A stretch of DNA of 64,000 nt, taken from the NCBI GenBank assembly GCA_947173495.1, contig CAMWFQ010000001.1, forward strand, positions 124,001 to 188,000, in the 5' to 3' direction. Under the pieces are notes generated by a model. It had not been told where the DNA came from, did no database searches, and saw nothing but the letters and a program-made list of their open reading frames with translations. The translations under genes and the position numbers were made by a program. Positions within the stretch are counted from its first letter, which is position 1; every line of letters begins with the position of its first letter. Source of the stretch: an uncultured Lachnospiraceae bacterium. Its GTDB lineage: Bacteria > Bacillota > Clostridia > Lachnospirales > Lachnospiraceae. This document shows positions 26,561 to 34,437 of the stretch, one piece after another.

Positions 26561-28066
26561 TTAAAACCATTTTATCTTTTTCACCATATTCACAAACTCA
26601 TGATTATTCCGTGTCTTGGAAAACATATCCAGAATCTTGTCCACTGCCTCCTCAGGTTTTAAACCGTTCAGGGCCTTGCGCATGATGTTCATCGCTTCCA
26701 GTTCCTCCTGAGACAGGAGAAGATCTTCTCTTCTGGTACTGGACTTGGGAACATCGATGGCAGGGAACATCCTTCTCTCGGAAAGCTTGCGGTCAAGCAC
26801 CAGCTCCATATTGCCGGTTCCCTTGAATTCTTCATACACAACGTCGTCCATTTTACTTCCTGTCTCCACCAGCGCTGTGGCGAGAATTGTGAGGGAACCG
26901 CCCTCCCGCATATTTCTGGCAGCGCCAAAGAACCGCTTCGGCATATGCAGCGCCGCAGGATCCAGACCTCCGGAGAGCGTACGTCCGCTGGGCGGAACTG
27001 TCTGATTATATGCTCTGGTAAGCCTTGTGATGCTGTCGATCAGAATCATGACATCCTTTTTGTGTTCTACCAGCCTCTTTCCTCTCTCGATCACCATCTC
27101 GGAAACCCGCTTGTGATGCTCCGGCAGTTCGTCAAAGGTGGAATAAATCACTTCCACATTCGGTCCTTCAATGGCCTCCTTGATATCCGTAACTTCCTCG
27201 GGACGTTCATCGATCAGCAGAATGATCAGATGCACCTCCGGGGCGCTCCGCTTGACAGATTTTGCCACTTCTTTCAAAAGAGTGGTTTTTCCGGCTTTGG
27301 GAGGGGATACGATCATCCCGCGCTGTCCCTTGCCTACCGGGCTGATCAGATCCATAATCCGCATGGCGATGCTGGCGCCGGGGATTTCCAGGTGAAGCCT
27401 TTCATTGGGGAAAATCGGTGTCATATCTTCAAAATTGGATCTGCGCGCGGCCACTTCCGGAGCATATCCGTTAATAGATTTCACATAAAGAAGCGCCGCA
27501 AACTTTTCTCCCTGGGTCCTGACACGGGTATTCCCTTCAAGGATATCTCCTGTCTTCAATCCAAACCGGCGAATCTGACTGGGCGCCACATACACGTCAT
27601 GATCCCCGGGCAGATAATTTTCACAGCGGATAAAGCCATAGCCATCCGGCATAACCTCCAGAATCCCTCTCGCAGCAACACCGCTGTCCAGCTCAGCGGG
27701 ATATTTCTCGTCATCTCCTCTGGCTTCTTCCACCCGCCCCTCAGAACGGTCCGTTTTATATTCGGTCCGCTCGCTTCTCTCGTTCTTATACTCTGTTCTC
27801 TCAGGACGTTCGTTCCTGTATTCCGCTTTCTCCGTCCTGTTGTCCCTTTCGGGCCTTCCTTCTCTGGCCGGGTTTTTCGGCGGCGCTGTTCTTACAGGCT
27901 CTGATCTGCCCCCCGCTCCTTTGCCCGCCGCCTTATCTTTTTCATCTTCCGCCAGCATCCGTTCCACCAACTCCGCTTTTTTCATAGTTGATGTTCCTTT
28001 CAGTCCTCTGGCTTTTGCAATGGCTTTCAGATCCACCAGTGCCAGAGATTCATATTTTTCTCTCAT
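26561..28066 (-). CDS. rho: Transcription termination factor Rho
   Basis: 501 residues, longer than the ~420 of E. coli Rho because of an insertion. The N-terminal Rho_N helix ([12 protein letters not shown]) is followed by a charged insert (about 45-120) with RPERTEY/RSERTEY repeats. Then the cold-shock RNA-binding domain ([21 protein letters not shown]) and the ATPase core: Walker [14 protein letters not shown], Walker [18 protein letters not shown], and the Q/R-loop region [14 protein letters not shown]. It forms a hexameric RNA translocase. The gene lies between purF and rpmE on the same strand. A long inverted repeat in its upstream leader may affect expression. Confidence 0.97.
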   Translation of the reverse strand: MREKYESLALVDLKAIAKARGLKGTSTMKKAELVERMLAEDEKDKAAGKGAGGRSEPVRTAPPKNPAREGRPERDNRTEKAEYRNERPERTEYKNERSERTEYKTDRSEGRVEEARGDDEKYPAELDSGVAARGILEVMPDGYGFIRCENYLPGDHDVYVAPSQIRRFGLKTGDILEGNTRVRTQGEKFAALLYVKSINGYAPEVAARRSNFEDMTPIFPNERLHLEIPGASIAMRIMDLISPVGKGQRGMIVSPPKAGKTTLLKEVAKSVKRSAPEVHLIILLIDERPEEVTDIKEAIEGPNVEVIYSTFDELPEHHKRVSEMVIERGKRLVEHKKDVMILIDSITRLTRAYNQTVPPSGRTLSGGLDPAALHMPKRFFGAARNMREGGSLTILATALVETGSKMDDVVYEEFKGTGNMELVLDRKLSERRMFPAIDVPKSSTRREDLLLSQEELEAMNIMRKALNGLKPEEAVDKILDMFSKTRNNHEFVNMVKKIKWF

Positions 28067-28210
28067 AAAATCCTCCGTTTTCAGTTATTTTTTCTTTTTG
28101 TTTTTGGGAATTTATTTTGCAGGCAATGAGCCAAGAGGACAACGGCCGCAACCCGTGCCCATACCGGAACTGCAGGCTCCCTTCACGAAAAGGGATTCTG
28201 TAGTAAACAA

Positions 28211-28281
28211 TCAGATCTCTGTCATAAAATACGTCTTTCAATACTGCCTGGAACAGCTGCATTTTATGACAGAAAATCTGA
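28211..28281. promoter_or_regulatory. Long inverted repeat in the rho leader
   Basis: CTGTCATAAAAT (28219-28230) is the exact inverse of ATTTTATGACAG (28261-28272), and TCAGAT/ATCTGA extend it outward across a small unpaired gap. The loop is 30 nt. It lies between purF and rho, about 145 nt before the rho start. A possible minus-strand -10 box, TATAAT, is at 28314-28319, upstream of the repeat, so the repeat would be in the rho leader RNA. It could be an autoregulatory structure or a factor-binding dyad. Confidence 0.5.
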
Positions 28282-28347
28282 TTTTGACTTGTCATGTGAA
28301 ATGCCTGAATAGATTATACAGCATATTTCAAAAAATAGAAAGCATTT

Positions 28348-29754
28348 TTATTCTTTTCCATCCCAACAATATGTACAAAGCTTATTTTTGTCAATTCCCA
28401 CAGAATCGATCATATCATCCAGCCTGTGATATCTTAAGGAAGTAAAGTTCAGCTGCACTCCGATCCGTTTCACCATCTCCTGATACTCGGGTGTTTCCGG
28501 ATTGGAGTATGCGCTCAGATTCACGTACTTTCCCTCTCCCTCCATCTCTTTAATGATCCTTCTTGTGATCAAATCCAACTCCGACGTGGAGCGGGAGAAA
28601 TTCAGATATTTACATCCGTATAAAAGAGGCGGACAGGCGGGACGGATATGAACCTCTTTGGCCCCGCTCTGATAAAGGAATTCTGTCGTCTCCCTCAGCT
28701 GTGTTCCGCGCACAATAGAATCATCGATCAGGAGAAGACTTTTATCCTGTATCAGATCATGAACCGGAATCAACTTCATTTTGGCGATCAGATTCCGCTG
28801 GCTCTGTATCGTCGGCATAAAGGATCGCGGCCATGTAGGCGTATACTTCACAAAAGGTCTTGAAAAGGGAATCCCCGACGCATTGGAGTACCCTATCGCA
28901 TGGGCGATTCCGGAATCCGGAATTCCTGCCACACTGTCCGCTTCCGCATCATCTCTTCCCGCAAGAAGCGCTCCGCAGTTATAACGCATTTTTTCCACGC
29001 TGATCCCCTCGTAAGAGGACGAAGGATACCCGTAATATACCCACAAGAAGGTACAGATCTTCATATCCTTTCCCGGCCCGACCAGCGTTCGTTCCTCCTC
29101 CGGCGTGATCACCGCGATTTCCCCGGGCCCTAACTCTCTTTTGGGCGCATATCCCAGGTTCAGATAGGCAAAGCTCTCGAAAGATACACAGTAGCCATCC
29201 TCCTTTTCTCCGATAGCCACCGGCGTTCTTCCCAGCCTGTCTCTGGCCGCATAAATGCCTTTCGGTGTCAGCAGCAGAATGGTCATGGATCCCTCGATCA
29301 GTTCCTGAGCGTAAGTAATTCCGTCGATTATATTATCCTTCTGATTGATAATGGCCGCCACCAGCTCCGTGGCGTTGATATCTCCTCCGCTCATCTCGAG
29401 AAAATGGGCATGTCCCGTGGTAAAGATATGGTCAACAATCTCGTCCATGTTATTGATCTTGCCTACCGTTGAAATGGCATAAGTACCATGATGGGAACGC
29501 ACCAGAAGCGGCTGCGGCTCATAGTCGGAAATACATCCGATCCCCATTGTGCCTGCCATCTTGTTTACATCCTTGTCAAATTTGGTGCGGAAAGGCGCAT
29601 TTTCAATATTGTGAATGGCCCTGTCAAACCCCTTTTTCGGATCATATGCCACCATGCCGGCCCTTCTGGTTCCCAGATGGGAATGATAATCCGTACCGAA
29701 AAACAAGTCGAATATACAATCGCTCTTTAATGCTGCTCCAAAAAATCCACCCAT
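28348..29754 (-). CDS. Amidophosphoribosyltransferase-like protein lacking the N-terminal Cys
   Basis: 468 residues, full PurF length. PurF makes phosphoribosylamine from PRPP and glutamine, the first purine step. The phosphoribosyltransferase half is intact (LLLIDDSIVRGTQLRETTEF is the PRPP loop; GIPDSGIAHAIGYS). The glutaminase half is atypical: the protein begins MGGFFGAAL where PurF has Cys immediately after Met, and the HNGNLTN-type loop reads VGKINNMDE. Glutamine hydrolysis by the usual mechanism should be impossible. It may use ammonia, pair with another amidotransferase, or have another role. It is the third gene after purC and purB, 12 nt from purB. Confidence 0.85.
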   Translation of the reverse strand: MGGFFGAALKSDCIFDLFFGTDYHSHLGTRRAGMVAYDPKKGFDRAIHNIENAPFRTKFDKDVNKMAGTMGIGCISDYEPQPLLVRSHHGTYAISTVGKINNMDEIVDHIFTTGHAHFLEMSGGDINATELVAAIINQKDNIIDGITYAQELIEGSMTILLLTPKGIYAARDRLGRTPVAIGEKEDGYCVSFESFAYLNLGYAPKRELGPGEIAVITPEEERTLVGPGKDMKICTFLWVYYGYPSSSYEGISVEKMRYNCGALLAGRDDAEADSVAGIPDSGIAHAIGYSNASGIPFSRPFVKYTPTWPRSFMPTIQSQRNLIAKMKLIPVHDLIQDKSLLLIDDSIVRGTQLRETTEFLYQSGAKEVHIRPACPPLLYGCKYLNFSRSTSELDLITRRIIKEMEGEGKYVNLSAYSNPETPEYQEMVKRIGVQLNFTSLRYHRLDDMIDSVGIDKNKLCTYCWDGKE

Positions 29755-29766
29755 GATCCGCCTCCC

Positions 29767-31218
29767 TTAAACGTTGATCTCCGCCCTGACTCCAAGTAAC
29801 TCCTTATTCTCTGCTAAAACAGGCGCAATCACTTTTTCCAGAAAGCTTTCCACCTGCTCCTTTGCTCTCCCCACATACCGGGAAGGCTCCATCATCTTTT
29901 GCAGCTCCTCAAGAGACATCGGAAATGCCTCGTCCGCAGCAATCAGCTCAAGAAGGTTATTTTCCTTTCCCTCCGCTTTGACATTTTTTCCGGCCTCCAT
30001 AGAAAGTTCTCTGATCTTTTCGTGAAGCTCCTGCCTGTTGCCTCCCAGCTTCACGGCGTCCATCATAATATTTTCAGTTGCCATAAACGGCAGCTCGCTC
30101 ATCAGATGCTTTTCAATCACCTTCGGATATACCACAAGGCCGTCCACCACATTCAGACAGAGATCCAGAATGCCATCCACCGCAAGGAACCCTTCCGGAA
30201 TCGAAAGACGTTTGTTGGCGGAGTCATCCAATGTGCGTTCAAACCACTGAACGGCAGAGGTAATAGCCGGATTTAAGGCGTCTATCATCACATATCTGGC
30301 AAGGGAAGCGATCCTCTCGCTTCTCATGGGATTTCTCTTATAAGCCATGGCGGACGAGCCGATCTGATTTTTCTCAAAAGGCTCCTCCACCTCTTTCAGA
30401 TGCTGCAGCAGGCGGATATCATTGGACATCTTGTGAGCGCTTGCCGCAATCCCCGCCAGCACATTGGCAACTCTGGTATCCACCTTGCGGGAATAAGTCT
30501 GGCCGGATACCGGATAACACTGAGCAAATCCCATTTTCTCTGCGATCATGGGATCAATCCTGTCAATCTTCTCCTGATCTCCGTCAAACAGTTCCAGAAA
30601 AGATGCCTGGGTCCCTGTGGTTCCTTTTGATCCCAACAGCTTCAGGCCGGAAAGCACATATTCCACATCCTCCAGATCCAGCATGAATTCCTGCATCCAC
30701 AGAGTGGCACGTTTTCCTACCGTCGTAGGCTGGGCCGGCTGGAAATGGGTAAATGCAAGAGTCGGCAGGTCTTTATATGTACCGGCAAAGGACGCCAGCT
30801 CTGCCAGCACGTTCACCAGCTTTGCCTTTACCAGTTCAAGCGCTGCCCTCATCACGATAATATCAGTATTATCTCCCACATAGCAGCTGGTGGCCCCCAG
30901 ATGAATAATGCCTGCCGCTTTTGGACACTGCTGCCCATAGGCATACACATGGCTCATCACATCATGGCGCACTTCCTTCTCTCTTGCTCTGGCCACCTCA
31001 TAATTGATGTCCTCCGCATGGGCCTTCAGCTCATCAATCTGCTCCTGTGTAATCACCGGCCTGCCGTCTCTGGAAAGCCCCAGCTCCATCTCCGTCTCTG
31101 CAAGAGCGATCCAGAGCCGTCTCCATGTCTTAAACTTCATGTCCTGGGAAAAGATATACTGCATCTGCCTGCTGGCATATCTTTCCGACAACGGGCTTAT
31201 ATATCTGTCCGTATCCAT
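29767..31218 (-). CDS. purB: Adenylosuccinate lyase
   Basis: 483 residues from ATG 31218 (MDTDRYISPLSERYAS), chosen because GAGGA lies 5 nt upstream; the ATG at 31230 overlaps that site and has none itself. PurB splits SAICAR to AICAR and adenylosuccinate to AMP. Seen: the fumarase-superfamily signature GSSAMAYKRNPMRSE, TFQPAQPTTVGKR-like THFQPAQPTTVGKRA, and a long helical core. It follows purC and precedes the PurF-like gene. A pseudoknot-forming leader sits immediately before its ribosome binding site. Confidence 0.96.
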   Translation of the reverse strand: MDTDRYISPLSERYASRQMQYIFSQDMKFKTWRRLWIALAETEMELGLSRDGRPVITQEQIDELKAHAEDINYEVARAREKEVRHDVMSHVYAYGQQCPKAAGIIHLGATSCYVGDNTDIIVMRAALELVKAKLVNVLAELASFAGTYKDLPTLAFTHFQPAQPTTVGKRATLWMQEFMLDLEDVEYVLSGLKLLGSKGTTGTQASFLELFDGDQEKIDRIDPMIAEKMGFAQCYPVSGQTYSRKVDTRVANVLAGIAASAHKMSNDIRLLQHLKEVEEPFEKNQIGSSAMAYKRNPMRSERIASLARYVMIDALNPAITSAVQWFERTLDDSANKRLSIPEGFLAVDGILDLCLNVVDGLVVYPKVIEKHLMSELPFMATENIMMDAVKLGGNRQELHEKIRELSMEAGKNVKAEGKENNLLELIAADEAFPMSLEELQKMMEPSRYVGRAKEQVESFLEKVIAPVLAENKELLGVRAEINV

Positions 31219-31227
31219 AAATTTCCT

Positions 31228-31334
31228 CATTTCTGCGCTGCCTTAACGGCTCAACTTTGCTGAGACTATGCGCATCACAGGTTTGCAGAGGCAGCGCAGA
31301 CGCAAACCTGCCGGCGAAAGCGTTCTTCCTTTCA
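31228..31334 (-). promoter_or_regulatory. Structured leader with predicted H-type pseudoknot before purB
   Basis: Read on the minus strand: hairpin GAAAG/CTTTC; stem P1 from 31302-31310 with 31278-31286 (9 perfect pairs, CAGGTTTGC/GCAAACCTG); the P1 loop (31289-31299) pairs with 31233-31243 (11 perfect pairs, AGGCAGCGCAG/CTGCGCTGCCT), forming a pseudoknot P2. The 3' side of P2 ends a few nt before the purB Shine-Dalgarno. A small hairpin CTCA/TGAG lies in the connecting loop. A related leader precedes purC. This could control translation of purB. Confidence 0.6.
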
Positions 31335-31347
31335 CTTACACATCCTG

Positions 31348-32052
31348 TTACAGCCCCAGGCGCTTAAATACCTCATTATAAGCTTCTTCCACATTACCCA
31401 GGTCTCTGCGGAAACGATCCTTGTCCAGCTTTTCGTTGGTATGCACATCCCAGAGTCTGCAGGTATCGGGAGATGTCTCGTCAGCGAGAAGAATCTCTCC
31501 GTGAAAACGACCGAATTCAATCTTGAAATCAATGAGTTTGATGTCCGCCTGAAGGAAATATGCCTTTAAAACCTCATTTACCTTAAAAGCGTATTTCTTG
31601 ATCGTCTCGATCTCTTCCCATGTGGCAAGCCCCAGCGCCACCGCAAAGTAACTGTTGATCAGAGGATCGCCCAGCGCATCATTCTTGTAGCTGAATTCAA
31701 TCGTAGGCTCCTTAAAGGGCGTTCCTTCCGGCACTCCCAGACGCTTGGAAAAACTGCCCGCCGCCACATTGCGGATGATCACCTCCAGAGGAACGATCTC
31801 CACCTTCTTAACGGCTGTTTCTCTCTCGCTGAGCTCTTCAATCAAATGGGTCGGAACTCCTTCCTTTTCCAGAAGCTTAAACACATGGTTGGTCATCCTG
31901 TTATTAATGACCCCTTTTCCTGCGATAGTTCCCTTCTTCTCCCCGTTAAAGGCCGTGGCGTCATCCTTATAATCCACGATCACAACATCCGGATCCTCTG
32001 TGGCAAATACCTTCTTCGCTTTTCCCTCATAGAGCTGTTCCATTTTTTTCAT
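31348..32052 (-). CDS. purC: Phosphoribosylaminoimidazole-succinocarboxamide synthase
   Basis: 234 residues. PurC joins CAIR with aspartate using ATP. Seen: [60 protein letters not shown] and [12 protein letters not shown]. The ATG at 32052 has GAGGAT 6 nt upstream. It is the first enzyme gene of purC-purB-purF-like and is preceded by a structured leader, with a 34-codon frame ending on its start codon. Confidence 0.97.
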   Translation of the reverse strand: MKKMEQLYEGKAKKVFATEDPDVVIVDYKDDATAFNGEKKGTIAGKGVINNRMTNHVFKLLEKEGVPTHLIEELSERETAVKKVEIVPLEVIIRNVAAGSFSKRLGVPEGTPFKEPTIEFSYKNDALGDPLINSYFAVALGLATWEEIETIKKYAFKVNEVLKAYFLQADIKLIDFKIEFGRFHGEILLADETSPDTCRLWDVHTNEKLDKDRFRRDLGNVEEAYNEVFKRLGL

Positions 32053-32153
32053 ATTTTATCCTCTTTTCTGCGCTGCTTTCTGCGCATGACGAGTTTGTGG
32101 CAAGCAGCGCGTAGACACAAACCTGCAGAGGAAAGATTTGTAAAATCTTTCAC
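32049..32153 (-). CDS. Possible 34-codon leader peptide upstream of and coupled to purC
   Basis: GTG at 32153 with AGAGGA 5 nt upstream; the stop TGA overlaps the purC ATG (ATGA). The peptide begins [18 protein letters not shown]. The matching position in the purB leader also reads GTG and encodes VKGRTLSPAGLRLRC before a stop at 31242. The similarity may simply reflect the conserved RNA element, so translation is uncertain. If translated, ribosomes would cross the pseudoknot. Confidence 0.3.
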   Translation of the reverse strand: MKDFTNLSSAGLCLRAACHKLVMRRKQRRKEDKI

Positions 32154-32157
32154 TCTT
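32058..32157 (-). promoter_or_regulatory. Structured leader with predicted pseudoknot before purC
   Basis: Same plan as the purB leader: hairpin GAAAGATTT/AAATCTTTC; P1 CACAAAC (32116-32122) with GTTTGTG (32093-32099); the P1 loop AAGCAGCGC (32102-32110) pairs with GCGCTGCTT (32070-32078). Stem sequences differ from the purB copy at paired positions (TTTGC/GCAAA against TTTGTG/CACAAA; GGC/GCC against AGC/GCT), so pairing is kept while sequence changes. The Shine-Dalgarno AGAGGAT follows directly. Confidence 0.6.
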
Positions 32158-32160
32158 ATC

Positions 32161-32270
32161 CTCTTTTCTGTGCGGCTTTCCTTTTTCTTTTTTATCAACA
32201 GGCGGCCCTTCAGGCGTAACCGAGTTGTTGACTTTTCAGGCCTGCGGCTGCCGCGCTGATACAAACCTGA
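32161..32270 (-). repeat. Degenerate third copy of the pur leader element
   Basis: It starts with ACAAACCTG on plus (32261-32269) and ends with the block CTCTTTTCTGTGCGGCTTT (32161-32179), matching the two ends of the purC leader. The P1 partner is missing, and P2 is weak (GCCGCGC with GTGCGGC). It lies directly upstream of the purC leader, so the element seems to have been duplicated in tandem and then decayed. It contains a separate hairpin CAAC/GTTG at 32197-32229. Confidence 0.5.
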
Positions 32271-32332
32271 CATAACATTTACCGTCTCGTAAACGCTCCG
32301 GAAAAGAAATTCTGTGAAAAACAAATTTTTTA

Positions 32333-33520
32333 TTATGAGAAATTTCTCTCATATTCTCCCACCATATCCAGTATCTCCTGAGCGTACCTGGGATAGTTCT
32401 CCACCAGATCCTTGATCTCCGCCTGAGCCTTTCCCGCCATCACTTCTTTATTATAATCCATCCGCCGTCTTAAGGACTGCCGCCTGATAATCAGGTTATG
32501 ACGGATCTCCACCATTTCTCTCTTGTCAAGCAGGGCCGCTGTCTGATGAAGCCAGACGATCGGATCCTTTACCTGATACCTTCGCAGGACATGCAAAAGC
32601 TCCTTCTGGCATTGATCCAGGTCTCTTTCTGTCTGCTGGGTATTGATTCTTTCTTCCTTTTCCTCCTGATAAAGCTGCCAGTTTTTCCCCAGCTCCTCTG
32701 CTCCGGACACATTATACTTCAGACAGAGATAATCCAGCAGACGGGTGTTGTTCACATAACGTATCTTGGCCGCGTTATGCAGCTTGATGATACGCCCGAT
32801 CCCCTTTTCTACCCGGGACAGCTCTTTTATCGCATCATTATGTTTTAAAAAGATGATTGTGATGGCCACCGCTCCTGCTGCCGCAACGAAAAAATAACCC
32901 AGCTGCACATTCATGTGGAAATAATACTGCATGACAAACAGAATCAGGATACACACCACAACCGCCACTGCACATACAATGGTCATGGATCTGGTGTCTG
33001 CGATCAGATACTGCAGATCGCGTTTTCTGTACAGATACGCCTGCCTTTCTCCATCCAGTCTCCGCAGATCACGCTTGATCAGATCCTGCTTCTCCTCTGT
33101 CTCTGTAAGTTTATCATATCCTTCCTGAACTTCCTCTTCCATGCGCTCCATCTCGCGGTATTTCTCATCGCTCATCCGCTTCTTTCTCTTCGTATAGCCT
33201 TCCTGCTGCTGTTCAAGCTTATCCAGCTTCCGGGCGCATTTTCTGACCTCTTCTTTCTCCTCCTCGGGCAACGCTTCGATCTCTTCCATATCCTTAAGAT
33301 AAGAGGTCACCATATTATACTCAAACTGGAGATTTTCCACTTCCTTCTCCGCCTCGGCGATCTGATCCAGGCACCCCCGCACATATTCCCCGCGCTGTTT
33401 GTTGTCATTCACCTGCAGCTCGTCTCTCTCATAGATAATATCATCCCATTCCCCGAAGTCCGCTTCCGGTTCTTCAATATCCTTTCTCCATCTGTTCAGC
33501 AGTTTCTTTAATAAACCCAT
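32333..33520 (-). CDS. Coiled-coil protein with two membrane segments (conserved operon, gene 4)
   Basis: 395 residues from ATG 33520 (MGLLKKLLNRWRKDIEEPE) with GGGAGA 6 nt upstream. Long Glu/Lys/Arg coiled coil (about 40-185), two membrane segments (about 190-210 and 217-237: SMTIVCAVAVVVCILILF and LGYFFVAAAGAVAITII), then a second coiled coil to the end. I do not recognise a named family. It is the last of four tightly spaced minus-strand genes, with the TPR, Hsp70-like and 1197-residue proteins. It could be a membrane anchor or scaffold for that system. Confidence 0.7.
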   Translation of the reverse strand: MGLLKKLLNRWRKDIEEPEADFGEWDDIIYERDELQVNDNKQRGEYVRGCLDQIAEAEKEVENLQFEYNMVTSYLKDMEEIEALPEEEKEEVRKCARKLDKLEQQQEGYTKRKKRMSDEKYREMERMEEEVQEGYDKLTETEEKQDLIKRDLRRLDGERQAYLYRKRDLQYLIADTRSMTIVCAVAVVVCILILFVMQYYFHMNVQLGYFFVAAAGAVAITIIFLKHNDAIKELSRVEKGIGRIIKLHNAAKIRYVNNTRLLDYLCLKYNVSGAEELGKNWQLYQEEKEERINTQQTERDLDQCQKELLHVLRRYQVKDPIVWLHQTAALLDKREMVEIRHNLIIRRQSLRRRMDYNKEVMAGKAQAEIKDLVENYPRYAQEILDMVGEYERNFS

Positions 33521-33573
33521 AACAATCTCCCATGCTTCCAATCACTGGTAAAAATTAATTTCGTGGCAGTTCC

Positions 33574-34407
33574 CTACTGCGCAACTTTTTCCCGGTATTC
33601 TTCCTTTTTCCTGGAGATGATCTTATCTATCTCTTCATAATAGGAAGCCACATTTCCCTCATCCTTGTAGATCTTAAGCGCCGTGAGCATCCTGCTCTCT
33701 TCAGAAGCTTCAAATTCTCCTTTTGCCTGATTTAAAAGCTTTTCCACCTGCAGAGAAAGCGTATGGTATTCTCCGTGCTCTGCGATAAAGGCAATATAGG
33801 CGCTCTCATGCAGATACAGTCTCTGAGCCATCAGAAACTGCAGTCCTGACTGGTCTGATCCTGTCATATCATAGGCACGCTTAAAATATCTGGCCGCCAT
33901 ATCAAACTGGAATACACTGGTATAGGCAACCCCCATATTATGATACACCGCCGGCAAAAGAGCGCTCTCCGTCTCCGGCAGCTCCCTGCACAGCAGATCG
34001 TATTCCTCCATAGCCTGCTGAAACCTCCGGTTCTTTAAAAGGAAGTCCGCCTGCTTTTTCTTTCTCTCGTAATCGGTGAGTCCCACATTATTCTGGATCA
34101 CTTCTTCAATCTTTTTCTTTTCCTGGGGCGTACAATAATTTACATAATCCAGAATCGTGCTTACAAAAGTGCCCGGCTGGATCCCTCTGTTGAACAGATT
34201 CAGAAGCTGATGCCCCAGTTCGGAAAGACCGCACTCCTGATCCAGCCATCTGGCCAGTTCTCTGTCCATGATATCCCTTCCGATCATAAACGGGTTACTG
34301 GCAAAGAGATAGCAAAGCTCTTCCACACAATATACGTTCACGCACAAGCATTCCAGATAATATGGCTTTTGCGCATATTTACCTGTACACAATAAGATCC
34401 GTCCCAT
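33574..34407 (-). CDS. TPR-type helical protein (conserved operon, gene 3)
   Basis: 277 residues from ATG 34407 (MGRILLCTGKYAQKPYYLE). A GTG at 34428 is an alternative; neither has a strong site. The N-terminal domain (to about 115) has VYCVEELCYLFASN, which in my recollection is typical of an uncharacterised Lachnospiraceae family. The C-terminal two thirds are helical repeats with the TPR pattern AVYHNMGVAYTSVFQFDMAA. It probably mediates protein-protein contacts. It follows the Hsp70-like gene by 30 nt. Confidence 0.65.
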   Translation of the reverse strand: MGRILLCTGKYAQKPYYLECLCVNVYCVEELCYLFASNPFMIGRDIMDRELARWLDQECGLSELGHQLLNLFNRGIQPGTFVSTILDYVNYCTPQEKKKIEEVIQNNVGLTDYERKKKQADFLLKNRRFQQAMEEYDLLCRELPETESALLPAVYHNMGVAYTSVFQFDMAARYFKRAYDMTGSDQSGLQFLMAQRLYLHESAYIAFIAEHGEYHTLSLQVEKLLNQAKGEFEASEESRMLTALKIYKDEGNVASYYEEIDKIISRKKEEYREKVAQ

Positions 34408-34437
34408 TCTTTTGTCTGCCTTTCCCACTCAAATGTA

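Noticed and set aside
31228-32157. ZTP, purine or PRPP riboswitch before the pur genes
   Set aside because: I could not find the conserved cores I know for these classes. The pseudoknot plan and position at the Shine-Dalgarno differ.
32154-32324. Upstream extension of the purC leader frame to 91 residues
   Set aside because: There is no start signal in the extension, and the sequence is the decayed leader repeat.
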